A stretch of DNA of 64,000 nucleotides from Linepithema humile (Eukaryota; Arthropoda; Insecta; Hymenoptera; Formicidae): positions 30,410,931 through 30,474,930 of the forward strand of contig NC_090128.1 of NCBI RefSeq assembly GCF_040581485.1, given 5' to 3'. Below are positions 43,749 to 55,589 of this stretch, piece by piece (the stretch's first letter is position 1; each line of letters begins with the position of its first letter). The position numbers and the translations under genes are program-made. The notes under the pieces are model-generated. The model ran no database searches. It saw only the letters and a program-made list of their open reading frames with translations, and was not told where the DNA came from.

Positions 43749-44629
43749 TGTGGCGGCTCACCGCCACACAGCTTACTGAAGCGGCATAATACGCCGCGGC
43801 GCCGCTACGCGCCGCAGGCCTTCTACCAGTTACAAGCTTGCGGACCCACCGCCAGGTTGCGCAGGCGGTGAAGAACCTTCTCGCGATCAAGCTTCGATCG
43901 ACGAGATATAAAAGAGCTGCTCCGCAGATCTTTCCTCACTCACTCGCTTCAAGGCGAGCTCTCACAAAGGGCCCTTGAACGGAGTCACAGCTCTGCTTCG
44001 AAGAGCGCAACCAGCAAGTCTTCTCGACTTTTCACAGTGCCTGGGAAGGCACGGAAGCGAAAGACTCAGTCTCAGCTCTGACCGCACACCTCACGTAGGA
44101 TGTACAGCTACGGTCAGCTGACGCACCAGCATCGCCGTCGCCACCACAGACTCTACAGCGGAAAATAATTCCCTTAGAGTTCTGTGCCCGGTTGACTCGG
44201 CCCCACGTGACACTCACGTTCCGGGGACATCCGAATGCGAAGGCCTCTCCCGCCTCGGCTCGCAGACTCACTTGCGACTCACATCGAGAGCCGGACGGTC
44301 GCAGCGCATGGCACAACGGAGACATGCTCCACCGCAACGCAAACCTCGCCGCAGGGATGCAACACGCACCCTCGCATGAATCGTCCTGTTAAGGACCCGA
44401 TTCCAACCACGCAGACGCGGCCGGTAATATCTTACCGCGCCCGTCACCTTTCATTCGAAACTCGCGGCCTTACACTCTGCCGCGAATGCGCCGCTGGCGC
44501 ACTCACGTTACACACACACCTGTACATACATACTTCTCTCTGACAAAGAAATAAACGCATTTCTACACAATTGACTCTATCTCACTTCTCACCAAGTCGA
44601 ACACAATCCATTAGGCTATACACCTATAA
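43749..44629 (+). repeat. 5' LTR of the nested element
   Basis: 881 bp, begins with the inverted TGTGGCGG / CCGCCACA motif. ATATAAAAGAG near 43907 is a candidate TATA box and AATAAA near 44550 a candidate poly(A) signal, in the expected order. Confidence 0.9.
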
Positions 44630-44630
44630 A

Positions 44631-44648
44631 CTGGTGACCCCGACGACT
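44631..44648 (+). other. Primer binding site of the nested element
   Basis: CTGGTGACCCCGACG begins 2 nt after the LTR, the usual position. I do not assign the tRNA. Confidence 0.6.
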
Positions 44649-44659
44649 GGTCGAGAAAG

Positions 44660-45112
44660 ATGAGCCAATCAGAGAAAACTGGCGAGACGCAAGACAGCGA
44701 CGCAGCGCAAATCAGAGAAGATTAACCAACGGGCGAGTTTGTGGATCATTTGCATTAAAAAATGAGCAAACTCCGCCCACGCATACAACGACACGGCCAC
44801 GGCAGCACCTTCATTCACAAGGACGTGGCCATCTGTCAAAAAAGTTGTCGTCAGACACATCGGCCCAACCAGGGCGCTACAGCAGCCATACGACGGACCT
44901 TATCAAGTCGTACAACAAACGAAAAAGTCTACAGGCTATTGGTCAACGACAAGCCAATCAACGTCCCCATAGACCAATTGAAGTCAGCATACGTCAGGGA
45001 CGACCACAAGCAGCCAATAGAACCAGCCGCAGCCAAGCAGTCAAGACCCTCCACAGCCGACAAGAAGAGGAGCAGCAAAACATCAAAACCAACTACTCGT
45101 TTTCAGGCTTAA
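44660..45112 (+). pseudogene. Gag start joined to a pol tail in the nested element
   Basis: ATG at 44660 opens a short frame (MSQSEKTGETQDSDAAQ...) that ends after about 20 codons. The rest, readable in two frames from 44762, is the C-terminal tail of a gypsy integrase: STFIHKDV, then, shifted, a PYDGPY-like stretch, then LLVNDKPINVPIDQLKSAYV. Nothing between gag start and pol end remains. The polypurine tract AAGGGGGTCC precedes the 3' LTR at 45121-45130. Confidence 0.65.
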
Positions 45113-45130
45113 AAACTGCCAAGGGGGTCC

Positions 45131-46011
45131 TGTGGCGGCTCACCGCCACACAGCTTACTGAAGCGGCATAATACGCCGCGGCGCCGCTACGCGCCGCAGG
45201 CCTTCTACCAGTTACAAGCTTGCGGACCCACCGCCAGGTTGCGCAGGCGGTGAAGAACCTTCTCGCGATCAAGCTTCGATCGACGAGATATAAAAGAGCT
45301 GCTCCGCAGATCTTTCCTCACTCACTCGCTTCAAGGCGAGCTCTCACAAAGGGCCCTTGAACGGAGTCACAGCTCTGCTTCGAAGAGCGCAACCAGCAAG
45401 TCTTCTCGACTTTTCACAGTGCCTGGGAAGGCACGGAAGCGAAAGACTCAGTCTCAGCTCTGACCGCACACCTCACGTAGGATGTACAGCTACGGTCAGC
45501 TGACGCACCAGCATCGCCGTCGCCACCACAGACTCTACAGCGGAAAATAATTCCCTTAGAGTTCTGTGCCCGGTTGACTCGGCCCCACGTGACACTCACG
45601 TTCCGGGGACATCCGAATGCGAAGGCCTCTCCCGCCTCGGCTCGCAGACTCACTTGCGACTCACATCGAGAGCCGGACGGTCGCAGCGCATGGCACAACG
45701 GAGACATGCTCCACCGCAACGCAAACCTCGCCGCAGGGATGCAACACGCACCCTCGCATGAATCGTCCTGTTAAGGACCCGATTCCAACCACGCAGACGC
45801 GGCCGGTAATATCTTACCGCGCCCGTCACCTTTCATTCGAAACTCGCGGCCTTACACTCTGCCGCGAATGCGCCGCTGGCGCACTCACGTTACACACACA
45901 CCTGTACATACATACTTCTCTCTGACAAAGAAATAAACGCATTTCTACACAATTGACTCTATCTCACTTCTCACCAAGTCGAACACAATCCATTAGGCTA
46001 TACGCCTATAA
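45131..46011 (+). repeat. 3' LTR of the nested element
   Basis: 881 bp, nearly identical to 43749-44629. Followed by GTAC. Confidence 0.9.
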
Positions 46012-46015
46012 GTAC

Positions 46016-47526
46016 AAATAGGCTTAATCATTGTTACGCCCTGCTTAATGTTGACCTCTACCGTATTCAAAAAATCAGTGCCGACTACCAACTTTTGCTG
46101 CAATACTATGTCTGAAACGACTCTAATAAGGATTGGATAAGAATGCCCATCGATTGTGAGTTTTGCGCGAAATTCGCCTAACATGATTATTTCGTTTGAT
46201 CCTACGCCTAAGAAACGAATTCCAGTCGCCCGCAGTCGAGGTAAACCTAATTTAATGTATTCGTTAGCACGCATCAAGAAAATATCGCTGCCCGTATTAT
46301 AAGCGCTTTGATTTTCTTCCCGTTTATCGCAACGTCTTTCGTATGTTTCCTATGCGAGGAAAGCGTCACAAGGTAAGAAGTAGGAACGTCATTTTTTCCC
46401 GAACACTTTGATGCAATTTGTCCGAATTCTCCGCATTTAAAACATTTAGTGCCTCGATCTTTCGACGGACAATTAGCGCTAATGATATGATCGCGCGCAC
46501 CGCAGTTAAAACATCGTTTGACATCGGTCACTGTTTTCCTTCTCTCGCTGCCGTTGGTGTTGTCATTTTTTCTCTCACTCGGACTCGTCCTGCCGTCTCG
46601 CTCGCTCGACGTCTGTCCGCTGCCCCGTCTATCCGGTCGACTCGAACTCGTGTGATAATCTCGTAACGATATTGTCTCGAATGCTTCCAACAGAGATTCT
46701 ACTTCGCCAAACCGTTGCAAACGCGCCTGGTTACGTAATGCAACCTCGGGAGAATACCCTCTATAATATAATCTATTATATCGTCACTTTCAATCGGTAC
46801 ACAATTGCCCATGATCATTTTTTCGTGCACATACTCGCGAAACGTCTCGTCTCTTCTCCAACCACGCGCCTCGAACGTCCTTCGAATCATCATCCTATTC
46901 TGTCGCTGACCAAACATCGCCCTTAGTCTCTCGATTAAAATATCGAAACTCGTATTGATGAGCTCGGGTTTCGAATGTAACCATTCAAGAGCCTTTCCTT
47001 TCAGTCTCATTCCGACTAAAATTTTCGCTTGATCGTCTTCCAATCGATAAGTCGTTTTTAAAAATTTCGCCATTTTTTTCCACGTATCGAAATTGCTACC
47101 ATAAAAATTTGCTAATAGATCCGCAATCGTCGTTAAATTTATTCGCGAATGCGGCGGTATTATCGCGCCCTTGTCGTTGCCGTTGCCCACAAGTGTCTCT
47201 CTCCGACACGCACGATTCGCATCCTGATTCTCTCGCAGTGAAGCGATTTCGCGGCGAGCAAGTTCCAATTCGCGTTCGGCAATTTCTTTTTCGCGCCTGC
47301 AGATCTCTAATTCTCGTCGATTTATACGATCTTCACGACAGACGTCTCCACCAGCACAATCGTCATCGCGATCATCATCATCGTCACTTTCTCGCATCCA
47401 CTCGCCCGACGGATCCGCTTCGATTAAACAAGCGATGAGCTTTGTTTTTGATCCTGAGGCCGACGATCCACGAGCCTTCAAAAGTTTTTTCAGCTGTAGC
47501 ACACTGAGAACGTTAGGATCCGACAT
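46016..47526 (-). pseudogene. Gag and protease remnant of the old gypsy element
   Basis: Starts at the ATG at 47526 (MSDPNVLSVLQLKKLLKARG), a SAP-type DNA-binding motif. Then come an acidic stretch, a long Glu/Arg coiled coil, the gag core (GKALEWLHSKPELIN, FREYVHEKM) and two zinc knuckles (CFNCGARDHIISANC, CFKCGEFGQIASKC). Frameshifts occur near 46720 and again near 46300, exactly at the protease active site, where only TGSDIFLMRANEY is readable. The protease continues to the GTAC junction with the nested element. Confidence 0.8.
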
Positions 47527-47800
47527 GGCTATATTCGTCGCGGGACACACTTCGTCGCTAATTCGCCGTTAATACGTGTGTGCGGCCACCGCGTGCTCGT
47601 CACACGCACACAATCCCGTCTTCCCGCTAGTGCAAGCAGAGTCTTGTCTAAACGCTCCTGCATTTCGCGACTTCTTCACAACTTCGATAAAATGTCTCGT
47701 GCTCCGCACACGACTCACACACGGCAAAACTGTTTTTCGTCTTCTTTTAATAGTTGAGAACAACTGCTTTCACTCCGATCCCGGCTGAGCCTCCAAAATA

Positions 47801-48091
47801 TGTAGGAATCTTGGTTTGATTATCAACTAATTTATTTAATTTAAAACAAGTAAATTTATTGAAGTAAAGTAAATTAAAAGATACGGAAGATTACAGTTGT
47901 TCTCTCGTCAACGGTCGCGGACGTTCTCCCCAAAACGAGATCGTCATCGTCGGTCAAAAGCATCGCTCCTCAAAAACATCACTGACCTCGTTCGATAATA
48001 TATACATAGTCGGACTAACATAAACCATCGACTCACCTCTAATACGACTCGAATCGACATACGGCGATGTGCGAAACATTGTTTTTCCACA
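47801..48091 (-). repeat. 5' LTR of the old gypsy element
   Basis: 291 bp. Directly inside lies minus strand TTTTGGAGGCTCAGCCGGGA, a candidate primer site of unassigned tRNA. Confidence 0.85.
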
Positions 48092-48106
48092 TATAAAATT
48101 CAGTTT

Positions 48107-49087
48107 TTTTTCATAACTAATTATATATATTTACATCTGACCAATTATACCATTTTTTCTCGGGAATTACAAACGTTTCTGCCTGTGTTAGGCCTTCTTC
48201 AGTGTCGTTACAAATAAAAATTTTAATAAAACGAAATTACAATAGTTGAAGCGTTTAGTAAACAAATAAGACAAAGTACGCAGAGTATTCTTTGTAATAA
48301 ATAATTTCCATTATAGAAAGATTGGTAAAATGGCTCTGCAACAATATTGCTTGTGTAAAATAACAATTTTGTTTTTTTAATAAAAAAATTATAAACCTGT
48401 GATACATACTTGTAATTAAACGCCGGATCTATATGTCCAATAAGAAACATGGAAGAGCCAGAGAATAGTATTGTCCTTCAAAATGCCTTCAAAATTCGTA
48501 GTGAAATTGTTTGAAAAAACCGAAATGTCACTAATTGAAACAGAACAAATAGTTATACTAAGTCGGTTGAAATGATAGTGTTCGGAAAAATTATTGCTCA
48601 GGCTCGTGTGAGTGCCTGAAGTGGAGAATTCAGGAGGGGATTTTTTGTGATAAGAAAGAGGGGAAGGAAAGAGTAGGAAGGAAAGAAGAAGAATAGGCGG
48701 GATGGAGAGGAACATGGCACCATATTGGTGGAAATAAGTTTAAAACCTGTTGTTAAGCTTCTGGTAAAAAATCAGTATCGCTCTGTTTATTTAAGCCTTC
48801 TTTCTGTCTTTTTATGAAAATCATCTCTGAAGTGAGTCTTTTCATATAAGAAGGTTCCTCATCTAATATCTGGATGTTATTCCAATCGAATTCATGGGTG
48901 GAATCTAATTTGTGATGAGAAATAACAGAGAAAGAGCCATTTTTTTATTAATGTCCGTCCTGTGTTTCTTTATTCTTGTATTTAATTGTCTTTTTGTCTG
49001 TCCTACATAGGTAGCCTCACACTCCAAACGTGAAATTTTGTAGACTACATCACAGTGAGACAGAAAGTTTAAATTATCTTTCCCCAT
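48107..49087 (-). mobile_element. Penelope-like retroelement 3' remnant
   Basis: The minus strand carries the end of a GIY-YIG endonuclease ORF (49087->48753). Further down, at 48225->48150, lies ACACTGAAGAAGGCCTAACA followed by CAGGCAGAAACG, a sequence style common at Penelope-like element 3' ends. Reverse transcriptase is absent. The spacer between (48240-48750) has no gene. Confidence 0.65.
48753..49087 (-). pseudogene. GIY-YIG endonuclease C-terminus (Penelope-like)
   Basis: CDVVYKISRLECEATYVGQTKRQLNTRI is the start of a GIY-YIG domain as found at the C-terminus of Penelope-like polyproteins; the rest is split to keep quotes short: KKHRTDINKK. A frameshift near 48930 separates it from ISHHKLDSTHEFDWNNIQIL and ...NKQSDTDFLPEA before the stop at 48753-48755. 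Only the last 110 or so codons survive. Confidence 0.75.
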
Positions 49088-49140
49088 TTTAATGAATCTT
49101 TTTAAAGTACAGTCAATAGTATTGCATTAACCTTTGACTA

Positions 49141-50458
49141 TGGCTAAACAGGACGCAGAGCTCTACACAACTCTGACGAAAAACACAATTTAACGAGATT
49201 AGCAGCGCGATCCGTATTTTATTATTGCATTTCTTATGTATTTCTTATCGTATCTATGTTAGTACAAAATAGTATTTGATAATGCTGTATCAAGGAGAGA
49301 AAATTATTTTGTCCAAAAATATTTTATGTTAATGTTTTATCAAGAATTGGTTTCTTAGCTGTAATGCATTCCTCACAATTGTGCGTAATATTGCTATCAA
49401 ACATTCTTTTGAGACGAAAAATAAAAATAAGTGAAGACATTTTTGCTTTGTAAGAAAAAGTTATTCAATGGTTTTTCAATGTGAGGTAAAAAAGATAGTC
49501 ATTATAATAATATTTTATTCCAAAATATCGTTTAAAAAAAGGTCGAAAAGTTAAAAATCATATTATTGAGTTGCAATCGTATTGAATTCTAATATCAAAA
49601 GTTAAAAAAATACAATACGGCTGTAAAAATTGTGAATTTTTAATTAATTTTTTATTAATAGTAACATTATTTATAGCAGAAATGATAATTAGTTGCAATT
49701 TTTGGCTCAATTTTCTGATTGACGCCTCCTGTCCCCTGCTTGCTGCTCGCATGCTAACAACGAGTCGCCAAACGCGCTAACAACACGCATAACTAAGGTG
49801 CGCAATACTCAACTTCAGGAATGTCATATCACAAATGCAACAAGATAATAAATATAGGACAATAGATTTCCACATCACCTAAGAGATACTATTATTGACG
49901 CGTTCTTCAACAATAGTATTATACAATTGAAAAACATTTAAGACAAATGCTAATTATATCACTTGCCCCTATTCTATTAATAATTTTTTATTTCTTTTTT
50001 TAATAACATAATCAGATACTAACGCCTGCGAATTAAATTCAATAATTATGCAAGATTTTTTCAATGTCTGCAGCTTTCGAAAATCTGTAAAAACTAAATA
50101 TTACAACGACATATTTTTTATTAGTTATTAAGTTGAAATTTAATTGTAGAAGTTAAAACGTTTGTACGAATTAGAAATTTATTGTATTTTAAATTTATAA
50201 TTATTTTTGATTAAAAGTATAAATTGCAGTAATGACACTATATAAAACTAAAACTTGAACACATTCAGAGTATCGTGTAAACAAATGTATAAATAATGTA
50301 TTAATTCTCTAAAGTATTAGAAGTATCTATGAAATTGCGCCATTTTATTATTTTAATATTACGCTTATGTAAAAATTTTTGGATTACTTACTTATGCTAT
50401 CAATGCTTGCATGATGTTCAGTTTGCGATACATAATTTTGAATACGGAAATAACACAT
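49141..50458. other. AT-rich spacer, no gene seen
   Basis: Low-complexity intergenic DNA. The piece at about 49102-49190 (AAAGTACAGTCAATAGTATT, GGACGCAGAGCTC) repeats near 54144-54205. Confidence 0.5.
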
Positions 50459-50519
50459 TTATAGTGTTGCATATAATAATTTAATGTAATTAATAGTATA
50501 ATTATTAGTATAATTTGCG

Positions 50520-50900
50520 ACGTGAACTAGCCTCGGAATCACGCCAAATCCGAGGGAGCACACCCAATGGAAATCGGTAACCGCGGTACTCCACAATCTT
50601 CGGGAGTTAGGTAACTTACGCGGCGTCGGCAGTAAATGCACGACTCGGTAACTCGCGGTATCGGCAATAAATGGTCGATTCGGTAACTCACGGTATCGGA
50701 AATAAATGCTTGATTCGGTAATTCGCGGTACTCCACGCTCGTCGGGAGCAAGATAACTCGCGAAATCGGCAATAACTGCACGATTCGGTAACTCGCGGTA
50801 CTCCACAAAATTCGGGAGCAAGGTAACTCACGCGATATCGGTAACCGGAAATGGGCGCCAGGTGCGAGTAATCGCACCGCGGTATCGGTAACTTCAACAG
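50520..50900. repeat. Irregular tandem repeat built on GGTAACTCGCGGTA
   Basis: Units of roughly 40-75 bp, each with CGGTAACTCGCGGTA(T/C), CTCGGCAATAA or GGGAGCAAGGTAACTC. At least seven GGTAACT/GGTAATT cores. Short open frames on the minus strand simply read the repeat. Confidence 0.75.
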
Positions 50901-51429
50901 TTCTCTAGAATGCTCGGCCGCTCCCCACTCAGTATATGGCAGAGAGGCGCAGTTCTTTTATTTAACGTTAGATATCTGGAGTGAGAGGCGAACAGAAGGA
51001 CAACTCAATAATTAAAATTTAACAATGATGTATTTCAGTGATTCGGTTACAAGGTTAAAGATGCTTATATAGTTCGGCCGGAGCCGATACGGCGGAAATA
51101 GTTTGATACGGTAGTAAGACCATTCGCCCCAATCAATCGGTAACAAGAATAAAGTTCGATAACTACATGAAATCTCGGAAACGCGATCACGATAATTCGC
51201 AGCTGATCCGACGATATCCAGCAAAACAAATAACTTATCTTACGACCATCTGACGCGGCCGGTGAAGGCCAAATAAATACTCTTTGAACGACGGTAGCCT
51301 AACGGCCAGAAATGAGATGTCGCGGAACGGCTATTTTTCGCGGGCTTTCACGTTTCTCGCCGAGACGCTAACTTTGCGGTAACAGCAATCTCGCGGAGAA
51401 CGTTCCCGAACCAAAATTCGCCCGCGGAC

Positions 51430-51610
51430 ATTCACCCACGGTACTTCCGATACAGTGATAACGCGACCAAACGGTAACCAAACGGTATCGCAAGAAAGAC
51501 GGTAGCAATCGGTATCTTCAAAAGAAACGGTAACGGAAAGACGGTAGCAATCGGTATCTTCAAACAGAAACGGTAACGAAACGAAACGGTAAACGAAAGA
51601 GACTGTCGGC
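51430..51610. repeat. CGGTA-rich short repeat
   Basis: AACGGTA, GACGGTAGCAATCGGTATCT (twice) and AAACGGTAACG repeat in succession. Same pentamer as the array at 50520-50900. Confidence 0.7.
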
Positions 51611-51753
51611 GCTTGATTCACGCAAGGCGGAGAGACTTTTACGCGATATCCGGAGCCGGCTGGACACGCGGTAATTGAGCGTCAATACGCGCTCACGGTA
51701 TCAAAAATCTCGGTTAGTTGTGTGAGAGACACTAAATACAAAACAGACTCACG

Positions 51754-52371
51754 CTACCAGCCATAATCGGACGGAACTCTACGGCTACCCGAGAGGCGGC
51801 TTACATCGAGTGGACGTCTTCGGCGTCTTCGGCGTCGTTGGGCTGAGTCCTCGTGATCGTCCTCGCGCACTTGCGGCACACCGAACAGTAACTCATTCAG
51901 GCTCTGCACGTAGGTCCCTCTCATCTCGCGTCGCTTTTCTGCGCATCCTGCCGATTTTCCAAAAAGGGGGGCCCCTGAGAACCGCCCACAGTTCATCCAG
52001 AGCGTCCCCCCCCCCCCCGCTTTCTGTGGTTTCCTCAAATCCTTCGGCCGATAATGTGTTGATGAGTCGATGTTCCCGGAAAAGACTGGTTAGGCTGGCC
52101 GGGCCATACTCCGGTCCTTCCGGGTGCAGCATTTTTGGAGTCCTCGAAGCCGTCTGCAGCCGGGCGAGGTCCGCTGCTGCGTGTCTCTGCGCTTCTTTGA
52201 TTTTGTGGCTAAAACCAAAGCGGAGTTAGATAGGGCTTGGATGGCGGAGGCGACGGAATCGCGGTACCTGATCTTTTGCTGTGGGGTCACTAACGCGTGA
52301 CACCCGTTGATGATCCCCCGGCGTCCGGTCTCCATGGCGATGCTGCATCTTCGCCCTGAGGCACAAAACAC
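51754..52371 (-). pseudogene. Unrecognised GC-rich degenerate ORF, possibly gag-like
   Basis: Open in overlapping minus-strand frames. Segments read SDYGW at the end, LNELLFGVPQVREDDHEDSA, a run of eight arginines, FREHRLINTLSAEGFEE and RYRDSVASAIQALSNSAL. A homopolymer of about 13 C at 52005-52018 separates two frames. The composition (GC-rich in an AT-rich setting, beside repeats) suggests a retroelement gene, but no zinc knuckle, protease or reverse transcriptase is present. I cannot name it. Confidence 0.35.
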
Positions 52372-52599
52372 GCAACGCCGCCCGCACGGGGTCTCGCCTT
52401 ACAACTTAAAAACGATATTAATGATACAAAATGGGAACGACATAAAAAAACAACGCGTACAAATTGTTGAGTCTCGCGGGTTGCTCTCTCCACGCGAGAA
52501 GCAACACCAGGACTCTTTGCTCCCTCGGCCGGGCTATCGCCCTTGTGACGGCGCTCTAAAAGCGTCACGTCACAAATTGGAGACTGAGTGCGGATGCAA

Positions 52600-52943
52600 A
52601 TACATGTGATAATAATTGTTATAAGTAAAATACATATGCATGAAAAAAAGACACCTTATTTAATTTTTTTATATAAAATTATTTAGTATGCCCCTAGGAA
52701 AAAAAAATTATAAATTAAAAAATTGTGGCCTTTATATAAATTTAAACGGCATTAAAATTCTTAAATATATATGAGGATTATTTTTTTATGATGCAATTAA
52801 ACAAACTGTACGTATCGTGCTTGAGCAAAATAAGTATATTTGAAACTTATAAAATACTTTTACATACTTGCACGCGGATTTCTTACTCTATATCCAGCAG
52901 CATAACTAGGAAGAAAAACAAAAACGGATCCAAAGTCATAGGA
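52600..52943. other. AT-rich spacer, nothing recognised
   Basis: No ORF or repeat of note before the MITE at 52944. Confidence 0.5.
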
Positions 52944-53088
52944 TTAGTTTACACCGATTGTTTAATACGCGTACCAAGTACTAAATCAGCTTCTTTGATT
53001 GGTGTAGATTTTACACTAAATAATTTATATCTATCGGAGAAGCAGATTTAGTATTTGGTACGAGTAGTAAACAATCGGTGTAAACTAA
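52944..53088. mobile_element. Foldback MITE, about 145 bp
   Basis: Arms TTAGTTTACACCGATTGTTT and AAACAATCGGTGTAAACTAA, about 49 bp with a few mismatches around a 45-bp loop. Confidence 0.75.
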
Positions 53089-53278
53089 GCCATAGAAAAT
53101 ATAAGACGTAGCAATGGAATGACATTATTCTTAACACAATTCATTCTTAAAAAATATAATTAAAAAGAAGCATTCATCTTTCATTTGGGAATTTTATTCA
53201 CTAGAGAAAATTAGTATTTTGGTTGATTATAAGCCAAATCGGAGGTGATAGCTTTTCGGAAGTCCACTCTTAAATATA

Positions 53279-53739
53279 CAGGGTGTTTCATAATGTCCGT
53301 GCCAACGCTCGTGTGCGAATAGAGTGTGGTAAACTGAATAGAAAAGTCCTTTACCGTTTTGCAATTTTCGCAATAGTAATTGAAATATTAATTAAAAGGG
53401 ATTGACGAATAATCGCGCGTTGCGCGTAGCTAGATCGTGGGCTGTACACTTTAAACGTGACAACAACGAGGATCGCATGGCAACGAAAAATAACACGTAG
53501 CGAGAGCAGGAGTGATATGCGTTGTTATTTTTCGTTGCCATGCGATTCTCATTGCTGTCACGCCTAGAGCGTACAGCCTACGATCTAGCCGCGATCAACG
53601 CGCGATTATTCGTCAATCCCTTTTAATTAATATCTCAATTACTATTGCGAAAATTGCAAAATGGTAAAGGACCTTTCTATTCAGTTTACCGCACTCTATC
53701 CGTACACGAGCGTTGGCACGGACATTATGAAACACCCTG
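53279..53739. mobile_element. Long-palindrome MITE with TA target site
   Basis: 461 bp, ends CAGGGTGTTTCATAATGTCC and GGACATTATGAAACACCCTG. The arms run nearly to the centre (about 200 bp each). TA at 53277-53278 and 53740-53741. TA duplication fits a mariner/Tc1-type non-autonomous element. Confidence 0.85.
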
Positions 53740-53959
53740 TATATATATTATGTATTAATGAAAATAAACATTATTTATGTAGCGAAGAAAATATTACTAT
53801 TTTCTAAGAGGTACCTCAACAACCCAGCCTATTTCTTATATAAAACGCTTCTGAGCCAGAGCTATCGGCGACTCGGCTGCCAGCGGCCGGGCGGTAGCGG
53901 GGGAACAGAAGGCGTCGTCTCGGGAATCGGCCCAAAATGTGCAACTAATTCCGAGCGCT

Positions 53960-54208
53960 GATTTAGTTTATATTAAATATTTTAATTACATTTAATTTTT
54001 ATGCGTTTAATCTTTTGAATACAATAAGTGCATATATATTTCGCGAATACAATCGATGTAGCCGACGAACTTATATTAACATTTGGCGAAAACGATCGAT
54101 GCAGCCGATGAATATATATATATGCAAAATAAAATTTAATAATAAAGTACAGTCAACAGTATTGCATTAACCTTTGGTTAAGGCTTAATAGGACGCAGAG
54201 CTACATAT
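53960..54208 (+). repeat. Dispersed repeat copy
   Basis: Related to 42283-42440 (54002-54160), to 49102-49190 (54144-54205) and, in its first 40 bp (TTTAGTTTATATTAAATATT), to FAS intron 15 near 33520. Ends where the CACTA-like element D appears to begin. Confidence 0.6.
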
Positions 54209-54234
54209 CCCAAGCAACACAGTTAGTTAAAGAA

Positions 54235-54360
54235 TACGTTTAATAAACGTTAAAAATCAATTTTATACGTATAAACTGAAAAATAAACGTTTAAAATTTG
54301 AGACGATTTTTGTACTAATTTAATAAACGTTATAAAAACGTTTTATAAGACAATTTTTAG
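54235..54360. repeat. AACGTT motif array, probable subterminal repeats of element D
   Basis: AATACGTTTAATAAACGTTA, ATACGTATAAAC, AAATAAACGTTT, TAATAAACGTTATAAAAACG and CGTTTTAT in 110 bp. Confidence 0.5.
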
Positions 54361-54501
54361 ATATGTGTTCTTTCAAATGTAATTATATAATTTTAATAAT
54401 TGAGACGTAAAATGTATATAATATAATAAGATATTTCATTATATTTAAAAGTTAATAATCTTCAGAAAGTTTACATATAAATTTTTTTATTTCGAAGGAA
54501 G

Positions 54502-54506
<5 letters not shown>

Positions 54507-54569
<63 letters not shown>

Positions 54570-54570
54570 A
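54507..54570. repeat. (AT)n microsatellite
   Basis: TA/ATAC repeats. The open frame across it (54487-54693, minus) is a chance low-complexity product. Confidence 0.9.
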
Positions 54571-55589
54571 TAGTAAAAGAAATAATAAAAAAAAAAAAAT
54601 ATTTCTATTAAATAAATATTGGGAAGACGTGATAAAAAGATATATGTTATTAAAACATGAATATAGCAACAATATATATATATACATGCGCATGCGTCGT
54701 TCCTAGCGCTGTTGGCGCCTTTACTGTGTCGTTTTTGTTACTTGTGTCCTACGTGTTAATATAAAATAAAATATTTCTTTGCAACTCGTGCGCAACAGAT
54801 ATATTTATTGTAGCAGAAAGAGTAAAAAGTTCAACAAGTTATTTATATTTATAGGCATTGATACTGTGCAATTAATACCTGTGCAATTTGGTATTAAATT
54901 TAAGGACAGTGATAACTGTGACGGAAGGTTATATTGATATTATAAACATAACCAAGCTTGGCTTTGTGCTTGTGTGAATATTTTCTAGCATATAAAATAT
55001 ACAAAGGTTATTACGCTGTGTTATATTGTTTGTTCTTGTAACAATAGCATTACATGGAAAATAAGACAAATTTTATTATGAATCTTTCAAAAAGACAAAA
55101 AAGTCGGCATTTTGCCAGACAAGCATATGAAGAATTTAAGCAGCTAAAATCTCTTTGTCATAAAAAAAAACTTATAAGTTTAGTGATTCTGATATCGAAT
55201 GGAATAACATTCCAGTATTGAAACCAATAAAATGCTCCACTAAACATGTACTAACAGATTATTTAAGCATATCCTCGAACACTCAAGCAGATAGTGATTT
55301 ACATAGCATTATAAATAATTTTGATTGGAAAGAAAACGTACCTCTTGACAAATCTTTAGAAAATGATTCATCAGAAACTGATTTTTCAGAAATAAATTTA
55401 CCAAAAAAGGTGAAAGTTTCTAATAAAATGATACAATCTTTGGCTGAATGGGCTCTATTACACAATATAACTCATTCAGCATTAGATAATTTATTATTTC
55501 GCTTAAATGAATTTGTAGATGATCTACCTTTAAAGAGCAAAACTATACTTCATACACCCAGACAAGTGAATACTTTGAGTTTAGATAAT

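Larger units (their letters stand above)
43749..46011 (+). mobile_element. Young non-autonomous LTR element nested in the old gypsy element
   Basis: Two 881-bp LTRs (43749-44629 and 45131-46011) starting TGTGGCGGCTCACCGCC, with one difference seen (TATACACC versus TATACGCC). The target duplication GTAC is at 43745-43748 and 46012-46015. The interior is only 501 bp. Removing it restores a continuous reading frame in the host element across the GTAC site, which proves the nesting order. Orientation is opposite to the host. Confidence 0.93.
42614..48091 (-). mobile_element. Old, internally deleted gypsy element hosting a nested element
   Basis: LTRs 42614-42904 and 47801-48091 (291 bp each) start TGTAGGAATCTTGG and end CACA, and differ at many positions (roughly 5 percent by eye). 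The target duplication TATA is at 42610-42613 and 48092-48095. The element reads on the minus strand: gag at the right, a frameshifted protease, then a pol piece lacking reverse transcriptase and integrase core. A younger element on the opposite strand is inserted at 43749-46011. Confidence 0.88.

Noticed and set aside
44192..45925. Paired ORFs in both 881-bp repeats (such as 44235-44543 and 45617-45925)
   Set aside because: They lie in LTRs, are identical by duplication and lack any motif.
54487..54693. 68-residue Tyr/Ile-rich membrane protein
   Set aside because: It is the translation of an AT microsatellite.
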